Of a stretch of 64,000 bases of DNA, positions 22,858 through 31,345 are shown one piece after another. The notes under the pieces were generated by a model. It made no database searches. It had not been told where the DNA came from and saw nothing but the letters and a program-made list of their open reading frames with translations. The position numbers and the translations under genes were made by a program. How positions within the stretch are numbered: position 1 is the first letter of the stretch; each line of letters opens with the position of its first letter. The stretch comes from Terriglobus albidus (lineage in GTDB: Bacteria > Acidobacteriota > Terriglobia > Terriglobales > Acidobacteriaceae). The stretch lies in contig NZ_JAGTAS010000049.1 of the NCBI RefSeq assembly GCF_025685425.1, positions 124,001 to 188,000 of the forward strand. The letters run 5' to 3'.

Positions 22858-25503
22858 TCATTCCGCTCGCAATGCCTGCATGGGATCAGAGCGCGTGGCG
22901 CGTAGCGCGGGCAACCAGGTAGCCGCCAACGAGACCACTACGAGCAGGACGGCGGATACTCCTAAGACAAATGGGGCGAGGCCACGCAAAAGGAGCGGAG
23001 ACCCCCTCTGAACAAATCGGGCCAGTGCCCACATCCCGGGTTCTGCGATTGCGGCGCCGCAGAGAAGCCCGAGGATGGTATTGCGAACGGCCTGGAGCGT
23101 CACGGAACGGAAGATCGTCCGGCGACTTGCGCCGAGCACCATCTTGATTCCGAACTCGCGGGAGCGATGGTTGACGGCAAACGAAAGAACGCCGTAGACG
23201 CCTACGACCGCCATAAGTAACCCCACGGAAGCCATAAAGAGAATGATCCCGGCCAGCGAACTTATCTGCTCCGCGTTGGCTTCGAGAGATTCCCAGATGG
23301 TCTCCGGGGCAATGATCTGTGTGCGATCGAGAGCCTTCACCGTATCTCTTATCGCGTTTTCAATGGGCTTCGGGTCGCCGTAAAAACGCACATACATCCT
23401 ACCTCCCGGCGCGGACGCATCGCGAAGCGTATAGAGACGCGGACCGTCGAGGACGTCGAAGCTTTCGGACCGGGTATCCGCTGCAACTCCAACGACGATG
23501 AGGCGGCGGTTATCGGGGGTAACGATCGACTTACCCAATGGATCGCCGTCAGGCCAGAACTCCTTTGCGAATGCCTGGGAGACGATTGCGACCGAATCGG
23601 CAGTCGGCGAGGTTGGATCAGCGGAGTTGAAGGGACGCCCTCTCAACAAAGGAATATCAAAGGTTGAAAAGAAGTTACTCGAAATATCGTCAACCGAGAC
23701 AGGCTTGCCGTGTCCCGCTGTCTGCCCTGGAAGGCGAACCTCCTGCGGAGGAACCGGGCGGAATTGTCCAAGACTGGCATAGGCCAACGACTGCACGCCC
23801 GGCAGAGCAAGGATTCGCGACTCGAGGGTGCGGTAAAACGTGAGCGCGCCGGTACGGTTTGCAGCGGGTGTATCAACTGCCAGTGGCACATATATCGTGT
23901 GGTGGGTGTCGAAGCCCGCATTCACGCCGGTAATCAGGCTGGGCAGACGGCCGAACATCACAGCCACACACACAAGTACAAACCCCAGGGCGACCTGCAC
24001 GACGATTAGTCCACTCGTGGTTCGAGAACGCACGGTAGCGGCGCTCTCCCGCCCCTTCAATGCAGTCAGCAGGTCAAGTTTCCATGCGGCGCGAATCGGC
24101 ATGAGCGAAGAGAGGATGGTTGCCGCTGCGACGAGAGCAGCAAGATAGCCAAAGACACGCCAATCGGGGTGAATGAGCAATACAAATCTGGACTGATGTG
24201 AACCGATGGCATTCATGATCAACAACGGCACCCGGTAAACGAGCAGGATGCTGAGAGCTCCGCCGATGGTAGATGTAAGCAGGCTCTCCGCTAGCAGCAT
24301 ACGAGCGAGCTGCCCGCGACCGGCTCCCAGCGCGAGACGCGTTGCAATCTCACCGCGGCGTGTGACTGTGCGTGACAGGAAAAGCATCGTCACGTTGCAG
24401 CATGCCAGCAGCAGGATGAGTGTCAGCGGCCCCAGAATCAACGCCATCATCGCAACCACACGGTCGCGAATGGCCGGGTCTTCAATAAACGATCCATTTG
24501 TAAGAACGAGATTCGTCTTGCGATTGAAGGCAGAGGTATGGCGCTTCACGTAGGCGCGATCCTGCTGGCTCATGATGGTCGATAGCTCAGCCTGTGCATC
24601 GGCTCGCGAGAATCCTGAGCGTAGTCGGCCTGCCACGCCAAGCCAGGGCGCATCTGGACTATTGAGCAGATCTTTGCCCCGATCGAGCAGCGGCTCCATC
24701 GTGTAGGGAACAAAAATACCGCCGGGCAGGTAATTGGCCGCATCCGAGGAAACGATGCCGATGACCTGGAAGGGTGCTCCGTTCAGGTGGATCGTCTTTC
24801 CGATGATGTGGGAGTCGCTGCCGAAGTCGGTCGTCCAGGTCGCTTCGCTGAGCACCGCTACCTGCGCAGCGGAGCCGCGGCTACAGTCTCCGGAGACAAA
24901 AAATCGCCCGATAAGCGGGCGATCGACGCCGAAGACACGAAAGTAATTACAGGTGACCGTCTGCGCGGCATTCGGTCTGTTCCCCTCTTCGAGCACCACG
25001 GACGATCCCTGCGATGCGGCCACGTCTTCAAGCACCTTTGAGCGATCACGAATAGCGTCATAATCTTCCGTGGTGAACGGGGAATACTGATTCTCCCGCG
25101 TAGACCATCCCGTGTAACGCGCATAGACCTGAACGAAGCTGCCTGGATCTTTGAAGGTAGGCGGCTGCAGAAAGATCGAGTTCAATAGCGTGAAAACGCC
25201 TGCGTTGAGCCCGATGCCAAACGCCAGTGCGAGAATGGCGACGACGAAGAGCAGAGGCGCTCGCCGCACGGAGCGCAGGGCATAGCGAAGATCTTCCCAG
25301 AAGCGTTCTAGGGGCGCCAGACCCCAGGCTTCATGTGTCTGATCGCGAATGAGCGCAATATTCCCGAAGGCACGGCGGGCAGCGTCTGCCGCTTTCTCCG
25401 GTGGCACTCCGCGGTCGCGTTGCTCTTCTTCTTCGAGTTCAAGGTCAGAGAGCAGCTCTCGCTCCAGGTCATCATTGCGTTTTTTGATCTGCCACCATCG
25501 CAT
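22858..25503 (-). CDS. ADOP-type duplicated ABC-transporter permease (MacB/FtsX domains), paralog 1
   Basis: 881 residues, the Acidobacterial Duplicated Orphan Permease layout. N-terminal cytosolic segment (ERELLSDLELEEEEQRDRG, then ARRAFGN), TM (APLLFVVAILALAFGIGLNA), a periplasmic MacB-PCD domain, three TMs of the first FtsX domain (TRRGEIATRLALGAGRGQLAR), a second MacB-PCD and FtsX domain (NHRSREFGIKMVLGASRRTI) and a C-terminal DPMQALRAE. No ATPase gene is nearby, hence orphan. ATG 25503 has GAGGAGAGCTGAG upstream and follows the PadR stop by 1 nt. Same length as the second copy at 61.1 kb. Substrate unknown. Confidence 0.92.
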   Translation of the reverse strand: MRWWQIKKRNDDLERELLSDLELEEEEQRDRGVPPEKAADAARRAFGNIALIRDQTHEAWGLAPLERFWEDLRYALRSVRRAPLLFVVAILALAFGIGLNAGVFTLLNSIFLQPPTFKDPGSFVQVYARYTGWSTRENQYSPFTTEDYDAIRDRSKVLEDVAASQGSSVVLEEGNRPNAAQTVTCNYFRVFGVDRPLIGRFFVSGDCSRGSAAQVAVLSEATWTTDFGSDSHIIGKTIHLNGAPFQVIGIVSSDAANYLPGGIFVPYTMEPLLDRGKDLLNSPDAPWLGVAGRLRSGFSRADAQAELSTIMSQQDRAYVKRHTSAFNRKTNLVLTNGSFIEDPAIRDRVVAMMALILGPLTLILLLACCNVTMLFLSRTVTRRGEIATRLALGAGRGQLARMLLAESLLTSTIGGALSILLVYRVPLLIMNAIGSHQSRFVLLIHPDWRVFGYLAALVAAATILSSLMPIRAAWKLDLLTALKGRESAATVRSRTTSGLIVVQVALGFVLVCVAVMFGRLPSLITGVNAGFDTHHTIYVPLAVDTPAANRTGALTFYRTLESRILALPGVQSLAYASLGQFRPVPPQEVRLPGQTAGHGKPVSVDDISSNFFSTFDIPLLRGRPFNSADPTSPTADSVAIVSQAFAKEFWPDGDPLGKSIVTPDNRRLIVVGVAADTRSESFDVLDGPRLYTLRDASAPGGRMYVRFYGDPKPIENAIRDTVKALDRTQIIAPETIWESLEANAEQISSLAGIILFMASVGLLMAVVGVYGVLSFAVNHRSREFGIKMVLGASRRTIFRSVTLQAVRNTILGLLCGAAIAEPGMWALARFVQRGSPLLLRGLAPFVLGVSAVLLVVVSLAATWLPALRATRSDPMQALRAE

Positions 25504-25504
25504 C

Positions 25505-25870
25505 TCAGCTCTCCTCACTGGTAGGCCACATCACGCGGGCAACGGCTTCCATCATCTGCTTCCACTGCGACTCTTCCACCTGGAGCTGTTTCCTGCCTTT
25601 TTCGGTCAGCCGGTAGTACTTGAACTCGCGGTTGCGGTCAGGAGCTGTCTCCCATTTCGAAGTCACCCAGCCTCGCCGTTCCAGGCGATGCAGCGCTGGA
25701 TAGAGCGAACCATGCTGCATCTGCAGGAAATCGTTTGTCGTTTGCTGGATGTGCTTCCCGATATGGTGGCCGTGGGCTGGGCCATAGAGCAGAGTTCGGA
25801 GGATCAGCATGTCCAGCGTTCCCTGTAGAACTGCACTGCGTTGCTTTGTTTGGTCCTTGATGGAAGACAT
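25505..25870 (-). CDS. PadR-family transcriptional regulator, paralog 1
   Basis: 121 residues: winged-helix PadR domain (QGTLDMLILRTLLYGPAHGHHIGKHI in part, QHGSLYPALHRLERRGWV, YYRLTEKGRKQL) and a C-terminal dimerisation helix. ATG 25870 is preceded by GAGGGTCGA. First gene of an operon with the ADOP permease, whose start is 1 nt beyond this stop, so it probably controls that transporter and itself. Confidence 0.92.
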   Translation of the reverse strand: MSSIKDQTKQRSAVLQGTLDMLILRTLLYGPAHGHHIGKHIQQTTNDFLQMQHGSLYPALHRLERRGWVTSKWETAPDRNREFKYYRLTEKGRKQLQVEESQWKQMMEAVARVMWPTSEES

Positions 25871-25890
25871 TCGACCCTCGATGATTGGCG

Positions 25891-25920
25891 ATGGTAGATA
25901 TCCGACTGTCAAAGTGTCAA
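25891..25920 (-). promoter_or_regulatory. Possible promoter of PadR-ADOP operon 1
   Basis: On the minus strand TTGACA (25920-25915), 18-bp spacer, TACCAT (25896-25891). The spacer contains a second TTGACA. The -10 is a weak match, so this is tentative. Confidence 0.35.
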
Positions 25921-26130
25921 GGGAGCGCCTGCGGCGCTCGTCGAAAGTTAAAAGTTGAAAGTTGAAGACGTACGGTGTGGTTTGTTGGATACCCGCGCCT
26001 CACGACACTTCTCAAAAAGCAGATCCGTACGGGATGACAAACGAAAAGACGTCGCGCACAGCGTGATCGGTTCGAACGCTGTGCCACGGCGAGAAAGCGG
26101 GTCCTTCGCTACGCTCAGGATGACACGTAA
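25921..26130 (+). repeat. Repeat block between ruvA and padR: palindrome, heptamer copy, GATGACA blocks
   Basis: GGAGCGCCTGCGGCGCTC palindrome, four heptamer units from about 25940 and tail GACGTACGGTGTGGTT, then AAGCAGATCC...GGGATGACAAA (26020-26045) and GGGTCCTTCGCTACGCTCAGGATGACA-type (26098-26125). This is the same palindrome plus heptamer pairing as after mnmE. Confidence 0.8.
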
Positions 26131-26148
26131 AAAACGCTAGCTGTCCGG

Positions 26149-26745
26149 CTAGCGGATGGCGGCCAAGGTGGCGCGGAAGAGTTGCTCGAAGTCGTCGGCG
26201 ATGTTGGGTTCTTTCTTCAGTGCCGCTTCCATCGCCTTTTCGGCTGCCGGTTTCTGGTAACCCAGGTTGGTAAGGGCGGAGAGGACGTCTTCCGTTGCTG
26301 CGCCAGCCGGCAGAGTGGGGATCTGCGATGTGGGCAGGGCGAACTCTTCCAGCTTGTCCTTCAGCTCCAACACGACGCGCTCGGCGGTCTTTTTGCCGAT
26401 GCCCGGTACCCTGGTCAGCGTGGCGTGGTCCTGCGCGCGAATGGCGGCGACAAGGCGCTGTGAGGGAAGGCCGGAGAGAACCGTCACGGCCAGCTTTGGG
26501 CCAATGCCGCTGACAGTAATCAGCTTTTCGAAGAGCTTCTTTTCGTCACGCTCGAGAAAGCCGAAAAGAGCAATCGCGTCCTCGCGCACATGGGTATGGA
26601 TGTGCAGCTTCACCTCACGGCCTTCCTCGGGAAGGTGAGTGAAGGTCTCAATCGAGATGGTGACGTCGTAGCCCACACCTGAGGCCTCGACGATGGCCTG
26701 GTTGGGATGTTTGGCGAGGAGCATTCCGCGAAGGTGAGCAATCAT
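26149..26745 (-). CDS. ruvA: Holliday junction branch migration protein RuvA
   Basis: 198 residues, normal length. RuvA tetramers hold Holliday junctions for the RuvB motor. Seen: N-terminal OB domain (MIAHLRGMLLAK ... VGYDV), tandem helix-hairpin-helix motifs (TVSGIGPKLAVTVLSG; RVPGIGKKTAERVVLEL) and the C-terminal RuvB-binding domain (EDVLSALTNLGYQKPAAEKAM). Neither ruvB nor ruvC is adjacent. The ATG follows directly on a run of heptamers (AACCAGC) that also forms the end of the upstream gene, so no standard ribosome site precedes it. Confidence 0.96.
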   Translation of the reverse strand: MIAHLRGMLLAKHPNQAIVEASGVGYDVTISIETFTHLPEEGREVKLHIHTHVREDAIALFGFLERDEKKLFEKLITVSGIGPKLAVTVLSGLPSQRLVAAIRAQDHATLTRVPGIGKKTAERVVLELKDKLEEFALPTSQIPTLPAGAATEDVLSALTNLGYQKPAAEKAMEAALKKEPNIADDFEQLFRATLAAIR

Positions 26746-26746
26746 G

Positions 26747-26781
26747 CTGGTTGCTAGTTCCTGGTTGCTAGTTGCTGGTGG
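26747..26781. repeat. Second-type heptamer repeat (CTRGTTG)5 at a gene boundary
   Basis: CTGGTTG CTAGTTC CTGGTTG CTAGTTG CTGGTGG, five 7-bp units filling the gap between ruvA and the upstream membrane protein gene. The complement of CTA at 26768-26770 is the stop codon of that gene. Similar runs occur at 8877-8895, 9223-9236 and 41245-41275. Confidence 0.85.
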
Positions 26782-27040
26782 TTCTGTCTGGAGGCAAAAG
26801 CCGTCCGATCACGAAACCGAGAATGGCGTAAAGGACGATGTTGGCCAGAAGCAACAGGGGCCAGAGTCTGGTTGCGTACGGCAGCCAGTGCGCGGGTGGA
26901 CAGGTGATGGTGGTCACCAGGGTCCAGAAGCCGCCGAGAGGAATGCCGTAGCGGATGCTGTTACCTGCGGTCCACAGGCTGAAGGCGCCTGCGAAGAGGC
27001 CGAGGAAGGCGAAGACCGCTGTGATGATCTTCGTACGCAT
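26768..27040 (-). CDS. Small membrane protein, unknown function
   Basis: 90 residues with two to three hydrophobic segments (IITAVFAFLGLFAGAFSLW, FWTLVTTITCP, LWPLLLLANIVLYAILGFVIG) and a short basic tail. No family recognised. It lies 5 nt after the 253-residue gene on the same strand and 22 nt before ruvA, so all three are probably one transcript. The last residues (RTTSN, stop TAG) are encoded by a heptamer repeat, so the C-terminus may have been remodelled by it. Confidence 0.65.
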   Translation of the reverse strand: MRTKIITAVFAFLGLFAGAFSLWTAGNSIRYGIPLGGFWTLVTTITCPPAHWLPYATRLWPLLLLANIVLYAILGFVIGRLLPPDRTTSN

Positions 27041-27045
27041 GGGGG

Positions 27046-27807
27046 TTAGCGGCGGCGGTACTTGATGGCGAACTCGTAGCCAGGGTTAGGCGGGAAGAGC
27101 TGGGCGACGAGCTTCAGGCGCTCGGCCAGCGCCGTGGGAGCCAGCAGCGGGTACTCACGCTCGCGGAGCTCGGCGTAGTCGAAGTCGATGGCCAGCGAAA
27201 GCAGATAGATGGCGATGGAATCGGCGAAGGCCAGCGCCGCAAAGTCACTCCTGGCCTTTTCGTCGTTATTGGTGCGGGCCTGCTTGCGGCTGTCGAAGGC
27301 GTCCTGGCTGGTCTCACCCCGGACATCGGCCTGGGCCTGCTTCCAGACAAGCTCTGAGAAGCTCTCGGGCACACCGGCCTGATCTACAAAGGCGTGGCCG
27401 ACATTGATGAAGAACTCGAAAGCCAGGGCAAAGCGGTCGTGCATCAGGCGCGCTGAGATGAAGACACCCTCGGAGGTGCCAAAATCCACGTTGCGGTGGC
27501 AACTGGCGCGGTCGCCGAGCTCGGTCGTGAAGTCGGAGGAGATAAGAATGTCTTCGGGGGTATTGGCGCGGGTGGCGACATCGCCCCGCATCTCGGCGAT
27601 CGCCAGGGGAACGAAGTAGTAAGCCTTGCGCTTCAGCGCGTCAGCCATGGCGGCGGGAACGGCATTGATGATCTGTTCCAGATCGGCGCCGGCGAGCTTG
27701 GCTTCTCCGTAGACCGCGTAGCAGACGCCGTTGCTTCCCTGGCGCACGGAAGCCTCCCGTGCCACCTGCGAGGCTGTAATCAGTTGCGACTGCACACGTT
27801 CCGACAT
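27046..27807 (-). CDS. Conserved-looking soluble protein of unknown function
   Basis: 253 residues, no signal peptide or membrane span, acidic and helix-rich. I see no known motif; features include a segment with two cysteines (GVCYAVYGEAK; DRASCHRNVDFG), FALAFEFFINVGHAFV and a C-terminus FAIKYRRR. GTG 27810 and ATG 27807 both fit as starts. First gene of a likely operon with the small membrane protein and ruvA; divergent from a small membrane protein gene 25 bp away. Coding quality (long frame, clean codon use) is good, function cannot be inferred. Confidence 0.7.
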   Translation of the reverse strand: MSERVQSQLITASQVAREASVRQGSNGVCYAVYGEAKLAGADLEQIINAVPAAMADALKRKAYYFVPLAIAEMRGDVATRANTPEDILISSDFTTELGDRASCHRNVDFGTSEGVFISARLMHDRFALAFEFFINVGHAFVDQAGVPESFSELVWKQAQADVRGETSQDAFDSRKQARTNNDEKARSDFAALAFADSIAIYLLSLAIDFDYAELREREYPLLAPTALAERLKLVAQLFPPNPGYEFAIKYRRR

Positions 27808-27832
27808 CACGGTTTATTCTAAAGGAGCAATG

Positions 27833-28132
27833 ATGACGCGGGCACAGCAAATCCCAGGGAGTTCACACGGCCGGATCTTCGGCGTTCCGTTCGGCGATCT
27901 GGGCTGGTTTGCCAGCCTGTTGATGACGCTGGCCTCCGGCTTTCTGGTCTTCTTCGCAGCGACCTTCGTGGGCATCTTCAGCCTGCTGTTCTACGGCGCC
28001 TTTACGCACAAAACGGTGAACTACACCGTGGCGTATATGAAGATCGGGATTCCAGCCGGCGCGGTGGCCCTGGTGGTGGCTGGCGGCTTCCTCGGTACCC
28101 TGTGGGTGAAGCGAATCGCACGCAAAAGCTAG
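27833..28132 (+). CDS. Small two-span membrane protein
   Basis: 99 residues with two strong hydrophobic helices (WFASLLMTLASGFLVFFAATFVG and IGIPAGAVALVVAGGFLGTLW), a cytosolic basic C-terminus (VKRIARKS), and a soluble N-terminus of about 25 residues. ATG 27833 (spaced 5 nt from AAAGGAG) is preferred over ATG 27830. Divergent from the 253-residue gene with only 25 bp between the starts, so the promoters overlap. Followed at once by a heptamer repeat copy. No family recognised. Confidence 0.65.
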   Translation: MTRAQQIPGSSHGRIFGVPFGDLGWFASLLMTLASGFLVFFAATFVGIFSLLFYGAFTHKTVNYTVAYMKIGIPAGAVALVVAGGFLGTLWVKRIARKS

Positions 28133-28511
28133 TTGAAAGTTCCAAGTTGAAAGTTGAAGACGTACGGTATGGGGTGGGGTAAGGACCTTGCCTCCTCTCG
28201 ACTTGTGCCTTGGCGCATGAAAACGCCAACACACACCCTTCCGGGATACCCAGCAACAGGGAAATACTCTAGCCGTTCCCTCTGGCAAGACGGAATGCGG
28301 TAATTTCCTCGACAATCTCGAAAGTTCTAAAAGGCGGTTCGCGCGTAGCCCGAATACCCATGTCCCTGAGAGACATATGGGGCACCCGAATTCGGGGCTG
28401 CCTTGGGACAAACGTTTTGCTGAAACACTTTCCGGCAGTGGTCCGTCCTGTTAGCATCCGTACACATCACCGCATCCCCTACATCTGGCGTTTCTTTCTG
28501 GAGGTTGAGTC
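28133..28511. repeat. Repeat-filled gap before the M28 peptidase
   Basis: No gene is seen. Contents: heptamer copy with tail GACGTACGGTATGGGGT (28133-28175); a 3' fragment of the 115-bp element (28216-28272, ending ACAGGGAAATACTCTA); and a CGCGCGTAGCCCGAATACCC...GGGGCACCCGAA block (28340-28392). The promoter of the peptidase gene should be in 28395-28500; GGAGGTTGAGTC gives its ribosome site. Confidence 0.75.
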
Positions 28512-30284
28512 ATGCATTTTGTACGTTCTGTCGTGCGCTGGAGCTTGCCTGTAGCCGCTCTCAGCGTCTTTGCGCTGCCGTCTGTCGCGGCGGACAAAAA
28601 GCCTGTGGCTGCGCCTGCTGCCGCTACCGCCAAGGCCTGGGAGGCCGAGCAGCCCACCGTTGAGAAGATCGATCTCGATGCCTACATGCGTATCCGCGAG
28701 GAGGGTATGCAGCACGGACGGGTGATGCAGTTCGCCTCGGCCCTGGTAGACGGCATTGGACCCCGCCTGACCGGTTCGCCCAACATGGCCAAGGCCAATG
28801 AGTGGACCAAGGAGACCCTTACCAAGATCGGCCTGGAGAATGCGCACCTGGAGGACTGGGGCGAGTTCGGCATGGGCTGGCAGCAGATCAATAGCTGGGC
28901 GCGGATGATCTCTCCCGATCCGGAGCCGCTCTGGATCCAGGCCGCTCCCTGGTCGCCGGCGACCAAAGGCCCCGTGAGCTGTGAGGCTGTCCTGGTCGAC
29001 ATTCAGGAAACAAAGGACATCGAGAAGTACAAAGGCAAGCTGGGAGGTAAGATCGTGCTCTTCGGAGCTCCGCGAGCCGTGCCTGATCTGGACAAGCCTC
29101 TCTTCCGCCGCTACACCGATGACGAACTGAAGGAGATGGAGACCTATCCGGCGCCTCGCGCCGGCAGTCCGGCCTTCAATCCAGCAGCATTGGCAGAGCG
29201 TGCCCGTCTGCGCGCCGAGGCGTTGAAGATGATGACCGACGAGGGCGTAGCCGTGATTATCACGCCGAGCCGCGATGGAGCTCTGGGCGGTGGCACCGGC
29301 ATCATCTTCGACGACAACGGGGCCAACCTGGTGCGTGGAGCACAGACGGCGGCCAACGCCGTGAAGATTCCCAATGCCGTGATGACCATTGAGAACTATG
29401 GCCGCTTGTCGCGTCTGCTGGCGGCGAATGTGCCCATCGAGCTCGAGGTAAATATCGAAGCGAAGTTCACCGGTGATCACGAGCACGGCTTCAATACGGT
29501 TGCCGAGATTCCAGGGAACGATCCCAAGCTGAAGGATCAGGTCGTCATGGTGGGCGGACATCTGGATAGCTGGATAAGCGCTACCGGAGCAACGGATAAT
29601 GCCGCCGGATCGGTTGTCGCCATGGAGGCCCTCCGTATCCTGAAGGCGATCGGCTACAAGCCGAAGCGCACCATCCGCATCGCTCTGTGGACGGGTGAGG
29701 AGCAGGGTCTCTGCGGCTCGCGCGGCTATGTGCGCACGCACTTCGGCGGACCGGAGGGTCCTGCACCTGCCTGCGGCGCGGGCGGCGGCGGCCCTCAGTC
29801 GCGTGCGGAGCAGCAACCGCCCATCAAGACCACCAAGGAGTGGGAGACGCTGGACGGCTACTTCAACGTCGATAACGGCACGGGTAAACTTCGTGGCGTC
29901 TACACGCAGGAGAACTATGCCATCGGCAACGTCTTTGCGCAGTGGATTGCTCCGCTGAAGGATCTGGGCATCTCCACTATCAGCTACCGCAATACGGGCG
30001 GAACGGACCACCTGTCCTTCGATGCCGTGGGGCTGCCGGGCTTCCAGTTCATCCAGGACCCGATGGACTACGACACCCGTACCCACCACTCCAACATGGA
30101 TACCTACGAGCGTCTGCACCAGGCCGACCTGGAACAGGCCGCGATCATTGAGGCGATCTTCCTGTACAACACCAGCGAGCGTGAGGCGATGCTGCCACGC
30201 AAGGCCTTCCCACATCCGGAGCTGACCAAGCAGAAGGATGCGCCGATTCCGGGACTCTTCCCAAACGCCATCGAGAAGAAGTAG
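28512..30284 (+). CDS. Secreted M28-family zinc aminopeptidase/carboxypeptidase
   Basis: 590 residues. Signal peptide (MHFVRSVVRWSLPVAALSVF...), a protease-associated insert (residues about 150-330) and an M28 catalytic domain. Metal and catalytic motifs seen: GGHLDSW near 346, TDNAAG near 359, GEEQGL near 395 and HHSNMDT near 526, the His/Asp/Glu/Asp/His set of a co-catalytic di-zinc site with a general-base Glu. A glycine-rich insertion (ACGAGGGGPQSR) follows the third motif. Resembles carboxypeptidase Q/glutamate carboxypeptidase-like enzymes of Acidobacteriota. Probably periplasmic peptide breakdown. Followed by a clear terminator. Confidence 0.92.
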   Translation: MHFVRSVVRWSLPVAALSVFALPSVAADKKPVAAPAAATAKAWEAEQPTVEKIDLDAYMRIREEGMQHGRVMQFASALVDGIGPRLTGSPNMAKANEWTKETLTKIGLENAHLEDWGEFGMGWQQINSWARMISPDPEPLWIQAAPWSPATKGPVSCEAVLVDIQETKDIEKYKGKLGGKIVLFGAPRAVPDLDKPLFRRYTDDELKEMETYPAPRAGSPAFNPAALAERARLRAEALKMMTDEGVAVIITPSRDGALGGGTGIIFDDNGANLVRGAQTAANAVKIPNAVMTIENYGRLSRLLAANVPIELEVNIEAKFTGDHEHGFNTVAEIPGNDPKLKDQVVMVGGHLDSWISATGATDNAAGSVVAMEALRILKAIGYKPKRTIRIALWTGEEQGLCGSRGYVRTHFGGPEGPAPACGAGGGGPQSRAEQQPPIKTTKEWETLDGYFNVDNGTGKLRGVYTQENYAIGNVFAQWIAPLKDLGISTISYRNTGGTDHLSFDAVGLPGFQFIQDPMDYDTRTHHSNMDTYERLHQADLEQAAIIEAIFLYNTSEREAMLPRKAFPHPELTKQKDAPIPGLFPNAIEKK

Positions 30285-30295
30285 CTTCTGAAACA

Positions 30296-30331
30296 ACAAG
30301 ACCCACGCCTGAGGGCGTGGGTCTTGTTTAA
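30296..30331 (+). terminator. Rho-independent terminator of the M28 peptidase gene
   Basis: AACAAGACCCACGCC / GGCGTGGGTCTTGTT stem with loop TGAG directly after the stop codon, followed by a short T-rich end (GTTTAAG). It would also work on the minus strand for the convergent gene. Confidence 0.85.
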
Positions 30332-30391
30332 GAGAAAACGGGCGGAAGCACAAAGCCTCCGCCCGCCACTTCCTGGGAGAAGCGGTGATAG

Positions 30392-30667
30392 CTACGCAGC
30401 CTGGAAGGTGGTTGCCGGGGCGTTGCCCAAAAGGGCAGCGCCGGAGTACTTCGGCGAGCCATTCCATTCCGGCAGGTTGAAACATGCACCATGGGCATCC
30501 GTCCCGCGATTCGTGGTGTGCTGCGCCTTCAGAGCGGCGAGGATCTCCTCGCGGGCAGCTTCCCGCTCAGTCGGATTGGTGCGCTCCCAGAAAACCTGGA
30601 AGTATTGTCCGCACACGCTGCACTGAATATCGGTTGCCATCGTGGATGCTTTGCAAAGTACCTGCAT
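30392..30667 (-). CDS. Small protein with a CxxC motif, unknown function
   Basis: 91 residues, soluble, one CSVCGQYF motif near residue 17 that could be half of a zinc site or a redox pair, plus two more cysteines (VLCKAS, HGACFN). The N-terminal half is charged (ERTNPTEREAAREEILAALK). ATG 30667 is chosen because AAGGAGCGGACA precedes it; ATG 30640 is an alternative. No family recognised. Single gene convergent with the M28 peptidase. Confidence 0.65.
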   Translation of the reverse strand: MQVLCKASTMATDIQCSVCGQYFQVFWERTNPTEREAAREEILAALKAQHTTNRGTDAHGACFNLPEWNGSPKYSGAALLGNAPATTFQAA

Positions 30668-31345
30668 TGTCCGCTCCTTAAAAAATCCTTGAACGACGTT
30701 CTCGTTCCTTCGATCTGTTCTGATTGACAACGTTGAATGTACGCCGTGAGATGGCCTCGCTCCATGCCACTTTGCGCGTTCGGCGATACATCGTTTGGGG
30801 GAGTTTTGAGCTGCGGGTGGTCTAACCGCGTCTCTACCACTATATAAAACGCCAACTCCCGCTTTTTTGTTGCCTCCAAACGGTTAATTAATTGTCTGAA
30901 TTCTTATCGCATTACCGCTCCCGCGGGAAACGGGATCCTGCAGTGCTGCAAGTGCCATTGGTAACGGGTATGCCCCAAAATGGTGCTGCGAAAGTCGGCT
31001 CTCGCACAAAAAGCCGTATGGCATCACCAGGCTTCAGAGCATCGCGTACCTCCCGGGAGGGTAAGGCCTTAGTGCAGAGCGCTCATCGGCGTGTTTCTGT
31101 CATCCTTCGCGCCGGTATTCCGGCTCTCATGCAAAAGACGCAGTCTTCGCGAGATGGTTCAAAGCCGTCCAGGCAGGCGGAAAGCGGCCCGTCTACTCCT
31201 AGCGGGTATGCCTTGCGAAGTGACCTGACAATACACCCGGGGCCAGAGTGGCTGCAACTGTAATTTTTGGGGAATTTTTGGGCGCGGACGCGTTCCGGCA
31301 CCCCAATCTCGACGCTATGGGAGTCGAACCAATATCCTGTTAAAC
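30668..31345. other. Gene-poor stretch between the CxxC protein and thrS
   Basis: 678 bp without a convincing gene. It has a long-range GGGGGAGTTTT / AACTCCC pairing followed by GCTTTTTTGTT (30795-30872) and a TATATAA sequence (30841-30847) that could be a promoter for either side. A 123-codon frame at 30892-31263 has biased composition, no ribosome site and no recognisable fold, and I do not accept it. I see no T-box or other known leader for thrS. Confidence 0.5.

Noticed and set aside
30892-31263. 123-codon plus-strand frame before thrS
   Set aside because: No ribosome site, composition rich in Ser/Arg/Gly/Pro as in non-coding frames, no recognisable domain.
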